Assembly (NCBI GenBank): GCA_950295325.1
Contig: OX485809.1
Coordinates: 40,765,081 to 40,829,080, forward strand
Source: Polytrichum commune
Lineage: Eukaryota; Streptophyta; Polytrichopsida; Polytrichales; Polytrichaceae
Direction: 5' to 3'
DNA length: 64,000 bases
Made by a program: the position numbers and the translations under genes. The notes under the pieces are model-generated. The model made no database searches, was not told the origin of the DNA, and saw only the letters and a program-made list of their open reading frames with translations. This document shows, piece after piece, positions 44,951-57,270 of this stretch (position 1 is its first letter; every line of letters starts with the position of its first letter).

Positions 44951-47882
44951 TTGGTTTTCTAGTTGATGTAGATGTTTTGGCTATTCCGGTGTGGCATCCC
45001 CATTAAGAATGCATCAAGCATAATATCTTACATGATTCACTACATGCCTAGGGTTCTCCATAGAAATAAGACCATACAAAGCAACCTTGTAATGTAATGA
45101 TCTTGGGCATCTTTAAATTGGATAATTGTTTCAAGGTTTGTGGCTGTTATTCGGAATAATGGTGGAATTGTGAAAACCCAATGAACTACCACATAGCTTG
45201 ACAATAGCTATTACACGTTGCTTTGTTTCAAAAAATAAAACACAGGCCTTAAATAAGTCTAGTGGCATATGTGTACCTATTATGAATTGGTGCTCATTGA
45301 AGTCCCAAGGGTTTGATCTTAGTAGAACCCCTTTTACTTCAATGGGTGAATGTAGCTAGAAGATGCCAAGTTACTTGTTTCAGTTGGCATATCATGCTAA
45401 ATATGTAGGCTCACTGCCATATGCAAAGTTATACATTATTTTGTTATAGAGTGATTTCTTGTATAATCACATATAACTTGGCAACATGGGCCCTCAGAAT
45501 ATAATAACTTGATGTTGGAAGTTTATTTTGAATCTTAGTCTCCCTACGCAACTTTTTGAGCTCCCTGTTGTTATATTATGATGGCACACGGAACGAAAGT
45601 TGCACGTTGAGTAATGTCATGCAAGAATGAATACACATTCCTTTTATTTAGATGTTATGTTGAGGTTCCCATTCTTTTCTTTATTATGTAGGTTTTTGAT
45701 TTTTGATTTTTGATTTTTGTTTTTTAAACTTGTTTACGCCTTGAAACACTCAAAATCAAACATGCATTAAAAAATGAACTTCAAGCTCAATTGTATGAGA
45801 AATACCCATCATCCAACAATGAAGCTCAACCCCCTTTTGACCACCAAGTTTGAAATTTCTAATCCCCAAATTTTGTGTTTTGATCCTATACAACTATATC
45901 CCTCTCTAACTGTAGTCCTCACTCCAAACTAATTAAAAAAAAAGTAACAATATTGCAATATTGTAATGTTTGAAAATTGTAAAGTGGCATGCAAGTAACC
46001 CAAAACATTTATATGGGAAGACTCGTGGTCATGGGGGGTGCACCTACACTTGATTTATGTATAAATGTGTAAGAGTCCCCTGTTTATTGGGGGGGGGGGG
46101 GTATTTACCTTCCTTCATTGAATGTTTTCCACCCTATAAGTAGCTAGATTTCTACTCGATAGTATTTTCTAACACCCTATCTTTAAATATAAAATTTAGA
46201 GTCCAATAATTATTATAACCCTATGTTATTATAAGTAGTAGAATTTTTGTGTGAACAATCTGCACATACATTACACATACAATACACTATGCATATATTA
46301 CACTATGCAAATATTACTTTGCATGTTATACACATACAACCATCATACTATAAACTTTAGCATATTGTGTATGGTTCTTGAACCCCCTAGGAAACCCTAA
46401 ATAAGCCATACAACACTTTCATCGCCGGATGACGATATTTTTCATCCAAAGGCAACCGTTTCAACAAATCCATTCACATGTTCACATATATTTTTCTTAT
46501 TTATCATCCAATGCCACTAATGGTAGATGATTTATGTTGAGTCTATAAATAAAAATTAAAACGTAATTTTATTCATGCTACTTTACATCTAAATAAAAAA
46601 ATACCACGACTTAAACCACACCGTAGTTTATATAATTCCCATATCACATTTATAAGATGCTACTGTATATCTTAATAAAATATAAAAATTATGTGTCTTG
46701 AGTAAAATCCACCCGACATTTTCTCGCACGTGGTTTTCTACATTTTTGCCAGCCCCCCCCCCCAACTCATGGTGTAAATTTTGCATTCAGTTTTAGTAAC
46801 ATGATTTGAGTAGAAAAACTTCAAATTTGAGGGGATAATAGAGTTATCCTTTAACTCAACCGGAGTTTTAGTAGGGAGTTGGTTGTTTCGCATGCATAAC
46901 TTTCCATGTTCGGTAAGTTGTGGGTGCATGCTTGGAGTCAATGTGGAGGTTTGAACGAAGAACCTTCCATATTAGTTCATTGGGTACCAAACTCATTTTG
47001 GCGTCTCACTTTAGGGTGTCCTACGAACAGACACTCTATTCACCCTGGCCCCTAAAAAGGGGCCGGAGTTCTTCTTCTATACAATAACAAAGATAATAAG
47101 GTTCTAAGTGTAATGACCATGGAATTCTTCGTATTGCCATCTGCAACATACAACATGCACATCAAACACCAAACAAGGGCTATAATGCAAAAAATAAATG
47201 CATGTTTTGCAAGAGTGTAGAAGTCTGAAGTTCATAATTGTTTCATCATGCATAAATGGGTGGCTAAACCCAAGTTGTGACAGAGTGTTGAAATCTATCA
47301 ATTATGGTGTATGTTTGAAGGTATCATTCACGGAGGCATGAACCAAGAATAATCGTATTAAATAAAATTTGAGGGGGTTTGTGGCCTTGGATCCTATAAA
47401 AGGGTATGGATTATTGGTATGGCCTTGGAAAGAATAGAACATGATTGGTCACCACATTCTTAGTTTTTTTTGCCTTCCATCCAAGTCATTTCACAACCCC
47501 ACAAAATTCATTCCCCCACCACCCACTAAATCAATTGGGTTTTGGCAAGGCCTAATATTTTGTTGTAAGTTTGAAAATATTTGCTTCCTATATGGAAATT
47601 TCATAGGGCATGTTTGAGGTCAACAAAAAAACATACGTATGCCCAAAGATGTTTAATGAATGGAAGGAAATGGGGGAGGGGGGGGGGGGGGATTGTAATG
47701 TTCTATATACATACATTTCAAATTTTAGATTTGACACCATGGTGGAATTGAATATGTTCTTCAAGTTTCTAGTAGTTGTAGTCGAACCGGTGGAGGTGTG
47801 GGGATAGAAAGAGAAGAGATGAAGTGAAGTGAAGATAAATTGGTCGTCAACACCAGTTTAAAACAATGGCGATCAATTGGGC
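44951..47882. other. Gene-free stretch
   Basis: No supported gene. Contains G13 (46089-46101) and G14 (47678-47691) runs, a C10 run near 46748, and a short hairpin GGCCCCTAAAAAGGGGCC at 47047-47064. 'tgatttttgattttt' repeats occur at 45696-45722. Confidence 0.4.
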
Positions 47883-48460
47883 TCATCTATCCCGGCCCGA
47901 TGTTGGAAGTGGCCAATCAATAGTCCCAATGTTGGTTTGTAACATTTTTGCTCAATCTTTCTAGGGGCCAAGGTAGATTTAAATCATCATATGAGGTTCA
48001 AAGGATGCCTTAAACATGGCCGCGAACGGCCATCAATCGAGGCCATCTCTACCGATGTTGGAAGCGGCCAGTTAGTGGTGTCAGTGCTGCTTTGTAAAAC
48101 AAATTCCTAGATTTTCTAGTGGCCAAGGTGGATTTCAAATCATAATGTGAAGTTTAAAGGGTGGCCCAGAACATGGCCACCAACAACCATCAGTTTGGCC
48201 CCATCTCTCGCAATGTTAGAAGCGGCACTGCCAATGCTAATTTGTAACATTTTTGTGCGAACTTTCTTAGGGCCAAGGTGGATTTGAAACATACTATGAG
48301 GCTATGACATTGCCCCGAAATTTTTCCACCAATGGCCATTGATTTGGGTTGTCCCCCATGATGTTAGAGATGGTCCCTCAACAATGTTAGTGCCGGTTTG
48401 TAATGTTTTTGGCAAAACTCCATGGGGGTCAAGGTGAATTGAACACTTGAATATGAGGAT
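47883..48460. repeat. Diverged ~155-bp tandem array, four units
   Basis: The anchor GATGTTGGAAG and variants recur at 47899, 48054, 48212 and 48360 (spacings 155, 158, 148). Each is followed by GGCCA, 'gtttgtaa' and GGCCAAGGTGGATT-like text at matching offsets. Units have diverged considerably, so the array is old. Satellite-like or duplicated exon-like; no conserved reading frame was recognised. Confidence 0.75.
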
Positions 48461-50016
48461 TTTCTCTTGAATTTTCCCTATTGTCTATCGTGGAAATATT
48501 TCTCTTTATTGACCTTGTGCCTTCAAAATGTTGGATGGATTGTTTTGGTTTATTTCTAAATGTGGTTTATGAATCTATGTTTTGGGTGCTTATGGACTTG
48601 GGTTGGACACGAGGCATTGCATTTGGGGTAAAGGAATATGGCTTGGTTGTCAATGGCCATACAAATTTTTTCCCCGTGCGAAGTATTTCATATGACAAAA
48701 GGAAAGGGGGTAGTGGGAGGTTCAAAATTAGCAGGTAAGGAGGTCTATTTAATTTTATACATTCAATGATTTTATTATAGATTAGAATACTTGTATCCTT
48801 GACAATTCAAAACTTGATTATGATCTTTATTTCCAACTCTTTTAAGTCCCTCAAATATAGCTTCCTAAGGAAGAATATTTAATTAGTGTTCTCATCTTGA
48901 GAGCAAAACTAATTCATGAGTTGACTCTCCCTTGCATGGTTTGTAGATGGTATTAACAAGGACGTGTTAACATTTCATTACATAATACCTCATTTAGGAG
49001 GAGATACATGCTTGGGGGACCAACAAACATGGATCAATTAACGATCTAGATGCGGGCAATAAATCACAAACCCCACCGTGTGAGTTTTAGTATCCCCAAT
49101 AAGATCTCTTGGTGTTCTTTATGGCCGGAACCTTATAGTTATGTTATGAAGGCCATAGTCACATGAATGACTAACACATTGCATGTCAATTTGGCATTGT
49201 ATTCCTCACATGAACAAAGACCATGTGCCATGATGAAATTGGGCATTCAATTTGAATGCCATGTTATGAAGGCCTCTTCAAGGCCAAAAATATATAATGT
49301 AAAATGTCATTTACAAATCTTTCTTGATTTGCCAAAAATAGACAAAGATGTGTGTGTTGGGCCAAATTGACAGCAACATTTTGCGTAACCCTCGTATACA
49401 TGGGGGTTTGTCATGTGTAAATAGATACTAAATTGACAAAGTATTGCACCCTAGCAAAACAAATGTTTAATGTATTTATTATTTTATCATGTGACCATGT
49501 GACTCCCATGTGATCATGCCACTAGCCATACACTTCATAATTTGGATGATGTGTGTTCATCTTCTACCATATTAAGCCAACATACCCTATATTGTGTCAT
49601 ACAATTATAAAACCGGTGTTCATCAATTATCATAATATTCCATAGCAATAGACTCACTCATTGATTTCCAAGAGTTCCGTGTTTAACCCTTCAATGCGTA
49701 GAGGAGTAGACCAAAACCAAGGTTGTTTCATAAAGTGTGTGTTAAATATTCAATTTGACTTTGGCTTACAAATGGAACGTGTAGAGCTTGAAATTTGGAG
49801 CACATTTCTATGGATGAAATCTAAAATCCAATAAGAATCTGATACATAACAACTTTATTTGAATGTGGAATTTCTATTATTTTCATAATAATATATTTTT
49901 ACATGAACTCTTGTATAATTGGATGAAGTGCGAGGTCTACAACAATATCAAAAAAACTCAAGTGAGTGAATTTCATCTTAGATATTTAAAGCCTTTAAAA
50001 CCTCCTCATATAATGA
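48461..50016. other. Gene-free stretch
   Basis: No supported feature. The 85-codon frame at 48481-48738 has no recognisable motif. Confidence 0.4.
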
Positions 50017-50408
50017 GGGTTGGTTCACACAAGGTCCCAAGTCCTAATTCCCAGTTCACTTGAGGTCACTCTGTGCAATCTCAACTGTTGAGAAGCATGG
50101 AAGTTGGGACTTACCACTTCACATGAGATCCCAAGTCCTAAGTCCCAAGTATGACATGGATGCCTAGATGGCAACATTTTTTGGAGGCAAGGCTCGGAAT
50201 TGTGTTGAGGATTGAGCAAAAAGCTAGACCCAACTCTCAACACAAATTATGATAATGTTGTTGCATAAAATAATCAAGATCTTACCTTAACGGATATAAA
50301 CCATGCTATAATGGTATATTGAGGCTCTAAAGTTGTGACTTTACATCCATGTTGGAACTTGATAACATGAGTGGGACTTGGGACTTGGGACTCTATGTGA
50401 ATAGGCCC
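50017..50408. mobile_element. Harbinger/Tourist-like element 3, 392 bp
   Basis: The left end GGGTTGGTTCACACAAGGTC and right end (reverse complement GGGCCTATTCACATAGAGTC) both run into CCCAAGTCC repeats. Flanks TGA and TAA fit a decayed TWA TSD. The GGGCC..TTCACA pattern matches element 2. Confidence 0.65.
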
Positions 50409-50411
50409 TAA

Positions 50412-52259
50412 GTTCTCCGACAAATGAACTTTATTGACATAAATAACTTTTGTGTTATGTAACTTTTGTGTTAACTTTTGAGAAATATGTATATGTCACT
50501 CGATCATGAGAAGGTTATGTGACATATGCCATTCGCAAATCAAATTCTCTTTTGATTCCAATGATGTATGGAATGACCTTCCATGAAGCTTCCATTTCAT
50601 GAAAAAATGTGTCCAAAATCATCCATGAACTACTATATGGCATCATTGGCACTCAATGGTTAAGAAATAAAGTTGTTCAGAAGTAGAAGAATGAAGAACC
50701 AACCTTGGGCAATCCGACCTGAATTTGAGCATGTTGCCCTACCTTGCTCAATAATCCCCTTGGTGCAAGGTGGGGTTTATGGCCTACCTTGTAGTGGATG
50801 GGCTCTTTAAAGTTGTCCACTCTAGCACCGTTATGATGTAATTGGAAAAGTGAATGGAAGAGTTGTCTTAAATCATGTGGCTTTGTTTGATTATAAGTTG
50901 TCTATTTATGATTACAATAGTACAATGTAGGCCTACCCTATCATGTGGTTACTTTGAAACGTTCGCATGATTTGCTTCATACACAGACACATGCACGCAT
51001 AGATGTTATGTTCATAAACAATTATGGGCAATAAATAAATAATCTACATATGATAATTATTGCCACATGACACAATCCCACAAAGGAACCTCTCAAACCG
51101 TGAACAATAAGTCATCTAAGATCTACTCATGGTAATAGTACGCAATGCATATCCTAAATAGATAATTGAGTTAAGAATAAACGAAATAGTCAAATATGTG
51201 TTACCAATTTCAAATAATGTGGTATGTTTTACGACTTCCACATTAATGTACCATACGTGAGAGTTGAAGGGTTCAAGGATTATTTTAATCTATTCTAAAA
51301 TTGGTGCACATGCCAAATAAAGATGTGTGTAAAAATCAATATCCAAAGGAGAAATCAAATCTATATTCTGCACAATTGCCATTCGGTACAAACGCGCCAC
51401 TATCATTTGATGATAATAGAGCCCATAAGCTTCTCTGTAGCAAAGTGCCTCTCCTTCTCAATTTTGGGGTGTTCTTCAATGGGGCCACCATGTTGGATTG
51501 CAAGGTCTTCTAAAAATCAAGTAATTGATAAATTGTTTCTTGTCCCACGATAAGTATGCAACAATCAACAAGTGGCAACCAGTGAGGGTATATATGCTTG
51601 ACATAGTTTGTGGGCATATGATATGTGAATATTACCTTTATGGTAACAAGGTTGTAATAAAGTCACCATAAAATGAATCAAATCCTTAATAATATAGTGA
51701 GAGAAATGATAGGTACAACTTTATCATACATTATTTATTTATTTATTTCATTAGTATCTCTAGCTATGTTTAAATGAAATTGCATGTCATTTACATAAAT
51801 ATTTTAATTAATAACAATGTTTGGTTTGGGTTTTGGGTAGCATGTTTCAAAAGTTATCATTGCTTGGGCAACCCAAAAAACAATCATATTTTCGGGGCAA
51901 CCCATTAAAAATGAAATCCTTCAAGCAACCTTTACTTGAAAGGTTTACATATAGACCTTCAAATCCACAGGTCTAGGCCCCTACTGATGCTCTTGCTCAT
52001 GTCCTACCTTCACTCTATTGCAAATCTTGGACCAAGTATTTTCAAAGACAATGTTTCAAAATGGAACTTTTGGGGGTCAATATTATGAGCCTAAGAATTT
52101 AACAAGGACTTAAAGTTTGAGGAACTTCTCATTCCACATCTTCATTATAAAGTACAATTTGACATACAAGTAATCGATCAAAATAAATGTCAGTGAGAAT
52201 GAACCCAATATAAGTACAATACAAAAAGTTGGGATAAATGCCCTCGACCTCAAAGGTGA
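50412..52259. other. Gene-free stretch
   Basis: Nothing beyond a TTATTTATTTATTTATTT tract near 51728 was noticed. Confidence 0.4.
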
Positions 52260-52476
52260 GGAGAGAGGTAATTATTGCATGCAAGGGCACATCTCATTCA
52301 TCCAACATAAAAACTCTGGAATAATGTGCACTACTTTTAGTTGATTTGACATCATAATTAACATGGAAAATCTGACAATAATCTACTATAAGTCAATTGA
52401 AATGAATCGACCACAAACTTACAATGTTGTTGGATGGATGAGAGGCATGCTTGTATGCAATAACTCCCTCTCTCCT
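52260..52476. mobile_element. Palindromic MITE, family B, copy 1
   Basis: Ends GGAGAGAGGTAATTATTGCA and (reverse complement) GGAGAGAGGGAGTTATTGCA continue to CTCATTCATCCAACAT, about 50 bp of inverted repeat. Flanks AAAGGTGA and AAAGCCGA match at 6 of 8. It is 217 bp and non-coding. Confidence 0.7.
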
Positions 52477-53084
52477 AAAGCCGATACAAAAGCTCCAAGT
52501 TCATCGGAATGGCCGTGAGGGTTACTAATGTGCCAAAAAGGTAGTATACAAAAATGGAATATGTGCGAACTATACTACGCACTAGAAGGTTCATTTCTTA
52601 ACACTAACTTATTAGTATAAAACGGTGAAGTCATGAACCCCCATGGCCTCGTCCTTCAGCAGTGTTGGAGGAAGGGGCTAAGCCAAGCCAATGGAACGCG
52701 GTTGCCAAATTGCATGTTCAGGAATCCAGCATAACACTTTGAAACTTTGCTATGAATGACGTAAGTTGGGGAGACTATAATCTTGTGCTTTCGAGCTGTA
52801 TTAGTTTGCATGCACTTGGGCCCGGGGAATGATTGAAGAAGGCCAGGGGATGCGAAGCAAAATTATTGAAGGGGCTCCTGGTCAAAACCGGACGTCGTCA
52901 AGGGACATATAATACTGTAAAGCCCACATTTTCTCATAATTTATCTTCATATAATCCAAACCCAAAGGCCTAAATCTCCTCAACTGGTGCTGCAGCTGTT
53001 GGGGCTAAGGCTATATTTATAGCGCCAAACCTAACTTACTAGATGTGTTCAATGGACTAAGGAGAAAGCAGGCCCGTTTACGTG

Positions 53085-53200
53085 GCGGTGTTTCGCGTCC
53101 GAGGGGCCCCGCTTCCCCTCTTTGTGGGCGTGTCTTTCTGGTTTTTATGCATTTGGCGCTGGCCGTGTTGGCCTTCTGTCGAAAAAGAAAAAGAAAAAGA
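53085..53200 (+). repeat. SINE-like fragment with shared 3' tail
   Basis: TTTGGCGCTGGCCGTGTTGG then CCTTCTGTC parallels 37537-37563, and is followed by a GAAAAA-repeat tail at 53178-53201. The upstream GC-rich part does not align, so the assignment rests on about 35 bp plus the tail. Confidence 0.35.
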
Positions 53201-53965
53201 AGGAAAGCAAGCCCGTCCATATAATAAAGGCATGTCTTGTTCAGTGATTGGACATATTACCTACACGATGTAGTATGTATATTATATATATGTACATATT
53301 CTTTGCACACTTGAAAAAACACTATCTTTTTTCCTTCTTTTTTCTTTTCTTTTTTCCCGGAGCCTGGCAAGAAGTTATGCATGTGTATGTGGACCTGTTG
53401 TGGAAGGCTTTACTAGACATAATTTTACATGTTGCTATTACACGAGAAGCTTGACATCCCCTCGGCACTAGGTCATCTTGGGGTTAGACCCTCGTTTATA
53501 GATTTGTGGATGAACTTGGGGTACGGACGTTCATGTCTTTCGAGGCGGGCATCCCTTTTGGGGAGATAGATGAAGAAAGAATACTTTACAAAGAAAATTG
53601 GGAATTGGGAGTGGGAGTGGGAGGACAAAGTTTCCAATGGAGTTCTTGAATTGTTCCCACTCTTCCACTCTCTTGCTCTTGAACTCCATTAGGAGTTGTT
53701 TGGATGATTTTTGGAGGTGCCCAAGAAGAAGTTTGGAAAGTGGATGGTTTTTGTGAGTGCACGGGCTGCCCATACCCCAAAAAGGATGATCGATCTCAAC
53801 CATCCGTTCAAATTGGACGGCCAGGGTCCCAAGTCCATCCATGCATGGACCAATTTCAATAGGAACTAGGGACTTGGGGTTACATCCTTCAACTTAGAAG
53901 TCAATTACAAATAGACAATCCATGGTAATGTAGGGTTGCCAACACTAGCCAAAAGTGTATGTTTA

Positions 53966-54194
53966 GGTTAGATGGTGTTCAAACCAACACCCCACCAAAA
54001 TCAACACCTTAAAATCAAGCTATTATATAGCAATACGAGTTTGAGCCTTTATAACTTTTACATGGGCAGTTCCATAAATACATACTTTAACGCGTTGAGA
54101 TCTCTTCTCAATTCAACCAACGATTTAGAGCTTTCAGTCCAATAATAATATCCATATTGAGGGCTCAACATGACATTTTTTAGCACCATCTACC
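53966..54194 (-). mobile_element. Family E TIR element, short copy
   Basis: GGTTAGATGGTGTTCAAACC at the left is mirrored by GGTAGATGGTGCTAAAAAAT at the right (reverse complement). Flanks are TTA and ATA. The minus-strand interior resembles 60150-60430 ('cgcgttaaagtatgt', 'aaaagttataaaggctc'). Confidence 0.55.
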
Positions 54195-54225
54195 ATAGGC
54201 CTAATTAGTACTTACCTTATAGGTA

Positions 54226-54448
54226 ACTACACTAATTATGATATTTGATGTCACTTACTATTTGGAGCTACACAATGCTATTTATTTTTACTATTGTTGT
54301 AAATTTTTATGAAATAAAATTGTTAATGCTCTATACTATCCAAACTACCAATTTCACCTTTGTTGGTAAAATATGAGATGCATAGTGAATTTATATAGCA
54401 TTGCATAATTTCAAATAGTGGGTGACATTAAGTATCACATTTAGTGTA
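54226..54448. mobile_element. Palindromic MITE, family C, copy 2
   Basis: The left arm ACTACACTAATTATGATATT and the right arm (GTGACATTAAGTATCACATT then TAGTGTA) pair as in 17457-17681, including the inner GCTACACAATGCTAT. It is 223 bp against 225 bp for copy 1. TSD unresolved. Confidence 0.65.
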
Positions 54449-54818
54449 CCATGATGGCTATCTTGAATGTACTTATGGGAAGGCACAAATGGTGCTTATC
54501 CTCATTGCATTATCCCCTAAGCTTCTAAGAGGCCTTGTCCAAGCCTTCGCATGCATAATATCGTGAATTTGAGCTACATACGTTCATGTTTAGTCAATTA
54601 TGTCAAAAGTGACCCAATCTAAAATCATTTCAAATCGGTTGACAACCCTAATGTTTTTGTTTTTTCCTCGACATAAAATAGTGCACAAAACAAAGCACAA
54701 AATCCAAAATTTGGAAACTATGTTCTTTGAACTTGATGAAATTGTGTATTTAGCTGTAAATGTAGCCCCTTGGTCCTCTAAGGATTAATGAGCAAGCACA
54801 TTACTTACTAGCCCTATC

Positions 54819-55255
54819 CAATGAATAGGAAGTACCGATTGCTGGTTACAAATGAACCAGTTGAGTTTGAGAAACAAGTGGTTAAAATTCAAAACCTCAT
54901 GAAAATCACCAATCATTTTGGAGGAATTCATAGACTATAGCCTTGCCCACACCTACTAGTGGTCATAGCCAGTGGATGACTTCCACCAGTTGGGGGCACT
55001 TCATTGTTGCTTTTAGCTAGCGACTAGATGTAATGTACTCAATTTTGAGCTTTTTCTAGCTAAAAGCAACGAAAAGGTGGCCCCCTAATGCTGGGAACCA
55101 CCCACTGGCTCTGACCACCAACAAGTAGGAGTAGAGCATATTTCCCCCAATTCAATAAAGAAAAACCGAAAGATGTCAACATGGAACTTGTTGGACTATG
55201 AAACATTAGGATCTCCACCGACTAGCTTAAGCACAAAAACCCCCTGAACATTGAT
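54819..55255 (+). mobile_element. hAT-A MITE, copy A5, with a nested insertion
   Basis: Starts CAATGAATAGGAAGTACCG and ends near ACCCCCTGAACATTGAT. GCCCTATC flanks both sides exactly (54811-54818, 55256-55263). The sequence follows A3/A4 but is diverged (AACCAGTTGAG for AACCGGTTGAG) and is split by about 180 bp of unrelated palindrome. It is the oldest-looking full copy, since no AACCGGTT survives. Confidence 0.88.
54952..55129. mobile_element. Palindromic MITE nested in hAT-A copy A5
   Basis: CCTACTAGTGGTCATAGCC ... GTTGCTTTTAGCTAG is mirrored by CTAGCTAAAAGCAAC ... GGCTCTGACCACCAACAAG. Arms are about 70 bp. It falls between 'ggaattcata' and 'catatttccccc', which are adjacent in other hAT-A copies. 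Its own TSD is unclear (AGACTATA versus AGAGCATA is one possibility). Confidence 0.75.
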
Positions 55256-55326
55256 GCCCTATCAACCCCAAAGGAAGCTTCCCCCCTCCCCAAAGTTCAC
55301 TCGGTGGGGAAACTGACCACCCCATC

Positions 55327-55719
55327 GTGTGGGGACTGCACATGTTCAAAAGTGCTAGTTTTGAGACATAGAATGGCAAGGCAAGGTAGAATTTTCTTTG
55401 ACCTAGACATGTGCCTAGCTTCAAGGAGTTTGGTTTCAAGGTTGGATCCTTTTTTATTTCTTATTCTTTTAATTGTGGTATAAATGTCTGTTTTCAACTC
55501 CGATCTAAGATGGCAGTTTTGCAAGTCTTAAAACCTATGTTTATGACCAAAGTTAGAAACAAACATTTTTAACAAAAGAAGAAGAAGAAGGGGCCAACCT
55601 TGAAACCAAACTCCTGGAAGTTAGGCACATGCAAAGGCCGAAATTCTTTTACCTTGGCTCACCAAACTCCGTCTCAAAACCTAGCATTTCGAACATGTGT
55701 GGTCTCCCCTTCACTACAC
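55327..55719. repeat. Long inverted repeat (foldback)
   Basis: The left arm (55327-55445) contains GCACATGTTC ... GCTAGTTTTGAGAC ... CATGTGCCTAGCTTCAAGG. The right arm (55592-55719) repeats it in reverse complement, ending GGAGTTTGGTTTCAAGGTTG near the loop. Loop about 145 bp with a GAA repeat. No TSD found. Non-coding. Confidence 0.7.
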
Positions 55720-56102
55720 TAAACAAGATATTGAGTGTTTGATTATATTTTAATGTTGTTACCACCCTACCTTGCTCAACACTAATTTTTGATTTTTTCG
55801 ACAACTAGCGTTAGAAGATATGCTAGAGGATATGCTGGCATTCTCCTCTTATCATTGTTATTTAATCTTTTTCATATCCTTACTCTCACACTAAATTCAA
55901 CACATGTAACTTCCACATATTACCATAATCAATACGTAGTGTTTGAGTTTACATTCAATGCTACTTACTCTCATAGGGTTATTAATATATAGTGTATCAA
56001 ACACTAAATATCGTATTTAGTGCACTAAGTTCTAAAGTGGAATGCCAACTTCATTCCTCCCTTCCTTCCTAGCCAACTTCTTTCACAACCCAATACCTTA
56101 CA

Positions 56103-56132
56103 TACCTACCTACCTACCTACCTACCTACCTA
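56103..56132. repeat. (CTAC)n microsatellite
   Basis: Seven tetranucleotide units of CTAC/ACCT. Confidence 0.92.
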
Positions 56133-56507
56133 TACGTGCAAGCCAAGCTTCACGTGACGACCCCAATTTAGCCATGGATTCGTCTTCATTACAAGTCCCA
56201 ACAAGCGCATGCGGTGACCGATGATGCACCTTCCACTTCACTTAAATTCCTCGAATTCCTCCCATTAAAGCCACCATTCATTAATGGGCGGCCGGGATCG
56301 GCTGAGGGAATGGCGATCCAACGGCCCATGCGCGGCGCCTCCTCCACACCAACATTCTCACCCCTTGGACCCGGTCCACCTGCCTTCCTTCCTTGGCCTC
56401 TTCTCTAAACCCCGGGCCCGTCTATCATGGACGCAAGGGGTCTAGTAAAAACGGAGCATGGGAACGGAGAGCAAGGAAGGAATGGGGAGAGCCGGTCACC
56501 ACACTAA

Positions 56508-56880
56508 AAGGTAGGGGTGGCTATTTCCGTCCAAATTTCAGATGTGCCTAGTTGGGATGCTGAAACTATTTTTTTTATAAATTTTGAGCGCTCTGCAAAG
56601 CTGGTGCAAGAGCAACTATGAAAAAATCAAAAATTTCCAGCATGTTTATGATTTCCTACAAGTTTTTAAAGGAAACCTTGTAGAGTGACCAACACTCGCA
56701 CATAGGGTACATGGTATATCCACGGGGTGGATTTCTAAAACCGACCGCTGGCAGCATTAAACCGACCGTTGGCAGCCAATGAAATGTTGGCAGCGCTGTG
56801 AACGTTAAAAGCACCTAAAAAGGTGCTTCTGATATAGAGGTCAACTTTAGGACCCGCACGGAAATTGCCACCCCTACCTT
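56508..56880. mobile_element. TIR element, family F, 373 bp
   Basis: AAGGTAGGGGTGGCTATTTC at the left is mirrored at the right (reverse complement AAGGTAGGGGTGGCAATTTC). Direct repeats ACCGACCG.TGGCAGC lie near the right end (56740-56780). Flanks 'cactaa' and 'atataa' give no clear TSD, so the superfamily is open. Non-coding. Confidence 0.7.
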
Positions 56881-57270
56881 ATATAACATAGTGCCGTGTG
56901 TGTGTGGGTGGATGGTTAGCGTGGGTCACACTAATTTTCTACACAAGGTGGAATTAGTGTGGGGTCCAAGACTCCCCGGATCTTCCCTTAAGTGTCTAAG
57001 AAGATTCCCGACCAACACATTGAACGTTAGTTGTAGGATGAAAGTAGCGTCAAATGAATATTCATCCACGCTAGTTTTCTAGAACAACAATCAACCAATT
57101 CATTTGTAACTACACTAAGTAGTCGTGTCATTGTGGGCAAGAATAAAATTTTAGGGCCCGTGATATTTCTCATGATGAAAATTAATATGGGTCACATTAA
57201 AATCAACACCAACAGTAAATTTATAGTAGAAAATTAGTGTGGTCCACATCATGATTACGTTTGAAAAGTA

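Noticed and set aside
46033-46045. GGGGGGTGCACC as a second family H terminus
   Set aside because: No inverted partner and no TTGAAGAT-like duplication; only 10-11 bases match.
53580-53890. CCCAAGTCC/GGGACTTGGGG text as a fourth Tourist-like element
   Set aside because: The motifs do not form a consistent inverted pair and no TWA duplication is present.
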